A DNA stretch of 64,000 nt from contig NC_045128.1 of NCBI RefSeq assembly GCF_007655135.1, positions 806,001 to 870,000 on the forward strand. The letters are read 5' to 3'. This stretch comes from Punica granatum (Eukaryota; Streptophyta; Magnoliopsida; Myrtales; Lythraceae). Under the pieces are notes generated by a model that had not been told where the DNA came from, did not search any database, and saw only the letters and a list, made by a program, of their open reading frames with translations. Positions 62,022 to 64,000 of this stretch are shown here, in pieces. Position 1 is the stretch's first letter. Each line of letters opens with the position of its first letter. A program made the position numbers and the translations under genes.

Positions 62022-63010
62022 ATTCCAGTAACAAATATTATGATTGACTTTACCACCCTGCAACAATGCATGAAGCACAAAAATTCAGCATGGCGAGCAT
62101 CAAAGCTAACTGAGATAAGAGAATCCACCGATCATTCACGGTACTAATTAGAAATAACATCAAGAGGCAATAAATGTTTTAAATTTAAACACATCTTGCC
62201 ACTTGGCATTATTTTCCCGTATTCCCCAAACTCTCAGTGTCCATGAGTTGCGGCACAAGTACGTGATTGGACCGGGCAGAGCACGAGAGGTTGAGCAGTA
62301 AACTTGCAGAACTTACAACTATAAAAAAAATTGAAATTCAGAAGATCACAAAGCAATGGTTCTATAAATAGACTACGCATAACAGCACCAACAAGAAAAG
62401 GGCGAGCGAAGTAAATTGAACACAACGACGGGCAGCTACATTTAAGGATCCCATGGAACATAAAAGTAACTAACAACCGAGTTAAATACTCACATTAACT
62501 ACATTCTAAGCTCCATAAGAATCGAAATATAAACATTAATAAGAAAATAGAAATGAAAAAAAAAAAGAGATATTTTTGTGCCATGCGTGAGGGAGGAAGA
62601 GAAAAGGGGAATATGAGAAACCAACGTTTCCTCCGCGAAAATTCAGACAAAATGCAGTGACCCTACGACAATGTTTCTGGGAATTCAACCGTAGAAGGAG
62701 CTAAGCATTGCCCCGCGAACAGCATAATCAATGGAGGAATGACGCGAGAAAACATACACGCCGAAACCCTTTTCGCGTGCATTACGGATCAGCGGGAAAA
62801 GGGATTCAGGAAAAGCGGAAACGGATCTGAGCCAAGGGACGGACGGAAGAATCCTCGAGGAGTACCTGAGGGGAATGGCGGAAGCTTCAGGGTGTTTTAG
62901 AGGGGCAGCAGAGCCCGAAGAAGAGTCAAAGAAGAAAGCTTCTCTCGTCCGTCAGGAATCAGAGAAGGGAAGAGCAGCTTCTTCCTTCTTCTTCTTCTTC
63001 TTCCTCCTCC
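62022..63010 (-). promoter_or_regulatory. 5'UTR exons and intron of the VIN3-like gene
   Basis: The exon carrying the start codon begins at 62057 (acceptor TTGCAG|GGTGG), so 36 bases of it are 5'UTR. A GC-rich exon further upstream ends at 62866 with CCCCTCAG|GTACTC and has no ATG in its last ~70 bases, consistent with a non-coding first exon. Its upstream part has GAA/GGA trinucleotide runs on the minus strand (62980-63030). Confidence 0.55.
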
Positions 63011-63059
63011 TCCTCCTCCTCCTTCTTCCCCGACCTTCACTTTCTTGTAGTTCCCGTTC

Positions 63060-64000
63060 GGGGAAATGGAACCGGAGGCGTGGGGGGCACGCGTGGGCTG
63101 CGGCGCGTATGGATGTCGGAAGCGTGAGCTCCTGCTGCTGAGCAGGAAAAGTACGGGGGAGCACTGCCCTGCTGTCCCATTGGACAGTGTGGCTCACTCA
63201 CTCTCGATGCGAGTGGGGGGAACTGAATTAGAAATAACGATTTTCCACGGCGTTTTTTTTTTTTTTTTTTTTTTGGCCTTTTTGAACTTTTTCTTATTCA
63301 TCATTGATATTATTTCCTTCTTTTATTATCAAGTTCCGTGTATAATCAAATCCGTGTCGTGTCATTCAGCATTAATACGAGGATGCGTGATGGAGCAATC
63401 TGCACCCTCCAATTGGGCCCCCCACCACCTCCCGACGGGGAATCTCATTTGGTTTGCCATACTGTAGACCGTGAAAAGACCACGTCTATATCATTGCATT
63501 CACTCACGGCATCCCTCCATAATCCTACTTAACTTGCGATTCAAACATATTACTCGAGTGATATATACAGCGAGACATCATACACGAGATATGCGTGTAT
63601 TTAGATCGGAGTAATCGTCGAAGGATGTGGGTCTCACTCGATAAAGCGGAGGCCGGGCAGACACGTGGCAGTAGAATATAAGAAAAGAGACTGACCCACT
63701 CGAGTCAAGACCAAGGGCTGCCAAGTGGGCAGGTGAGTTGGGGGGTACTTATTCTTACTTTTCTGGGCTCTTTTTTTTTTTCCCCGATTCTTACAGTTGG
63801 GCCTTTCAACTACCCTCCACGTGGCAGGCTTCAGTGGGCTGCGGGCCCCCTGATCTGTCAAAAATTATATTATATTACACATATGTGGCGATAAACGAAA
63901 AAAGTGAAAAAAATAATTAACAAAACAAAATATTAACACCTCAGCAGTTTCAAGGCCCAGTATTGCCGGGCTCTGGTAAGCGGAAAGTTCATGCTGAGCG
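63060..64000. promoter_or_regulatory. Upstream region at the right edge with G-box/ABRE-like motifs
   Basis: Includes a 20-odd-base poly-T run at 63253-63275 and two motifs with an ACGTGGC core: ACACGTGGCAG (about 63660) and CCACGTGGCAG (about 63819). They resemble ABRE/G-boxes and could serve the VIN3-like gene or a gene beyond the window. No coding sequence is supported. Confidence 0.4.

Overview
The window is nuclear DNA from a dicot-type plant. Every recognisable gene is a multi-exon (one is single-exon) plant protein gene with GT-AG introns. Three of the proteins are plant-type: plastid acyl-ACP thioesterase FATB, a chloroplast BASS transporter and a VEL/VIN3-like PHD protein. The intergenic DNA is very AT-rich and carries microsatellites, MITEs, a copia remnant and Helitron-like termini. 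From memory, the FATB N-termini resemble those of Cuphea FATB, so a Myrtales/Lythraceae species (pomegranate, for example) is my guess; this is inference. All splice models were built by eye, and each closes in frame with the exon phases stated.

Layout. 0.3-3.6 kb (+): BASS1-like chloroplast sodium/metabolite cotransporter, 13 exons. 5.7-7.5 kb (-): an apparently intact AOP1-like 2-oxoglutarate dioxygenase, preceded at its 3' side by a degenerate copy of its own last exon and a copia fragment. 7.5-18.5 kb: AT-rich, repeat-filled DNA. At 13.5-15.8 kb it holds a scrambled mosaic of four BASS1-locus fragments. 18.6-20.3 kb (-): FATB copy A. 21.7-24.7 kb (+): TDRD3-like DUF1767/OB-fold RNA-associated protein. 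25.8-29.8 kb (-): FATB copy B, which keeps a non-coding 5'UTR exon that copy A appears to lack. 30-44.4 kb: about 14 kb without a recognisable gene, holding a fold-back MITE, microsatellites and LTR-like sequence. 44.5-45.9 kb (-): single-exon BAHD acyltransferase. 46.5-49.3 kb (-): DUF936/CORD-type microtubule protein with a GC-AG intron. 50.0-53.2 kb (-): TRM5 tRNA m1G37 methyltransferase, 11 exons. 55.7-63 kb (-): VIN3-like PHD/FNIII/VID chromatin protein with long 5' introns. 63-64 kb: upstream DNA with two G-box/ABRE-like motifs.

The genes do not form a pathway. FATB (release of saturated C16-type fatty acids from ACP), BASS1 (plastid envelope transport) and possibly the BAHD enzyme belong to metabolism. 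TRM5 and TDRD3-like act on RNA, VIN3-like on PRC2 silencing, and DUF936/CORD on the cytoskeleton. I found no convincing undescribed system. The most notable points are the shuffled BASS1 mosaic, the FATB duplication that lost its 5'UTR exon, and an orphan promoter-like array at 54.7 kb.
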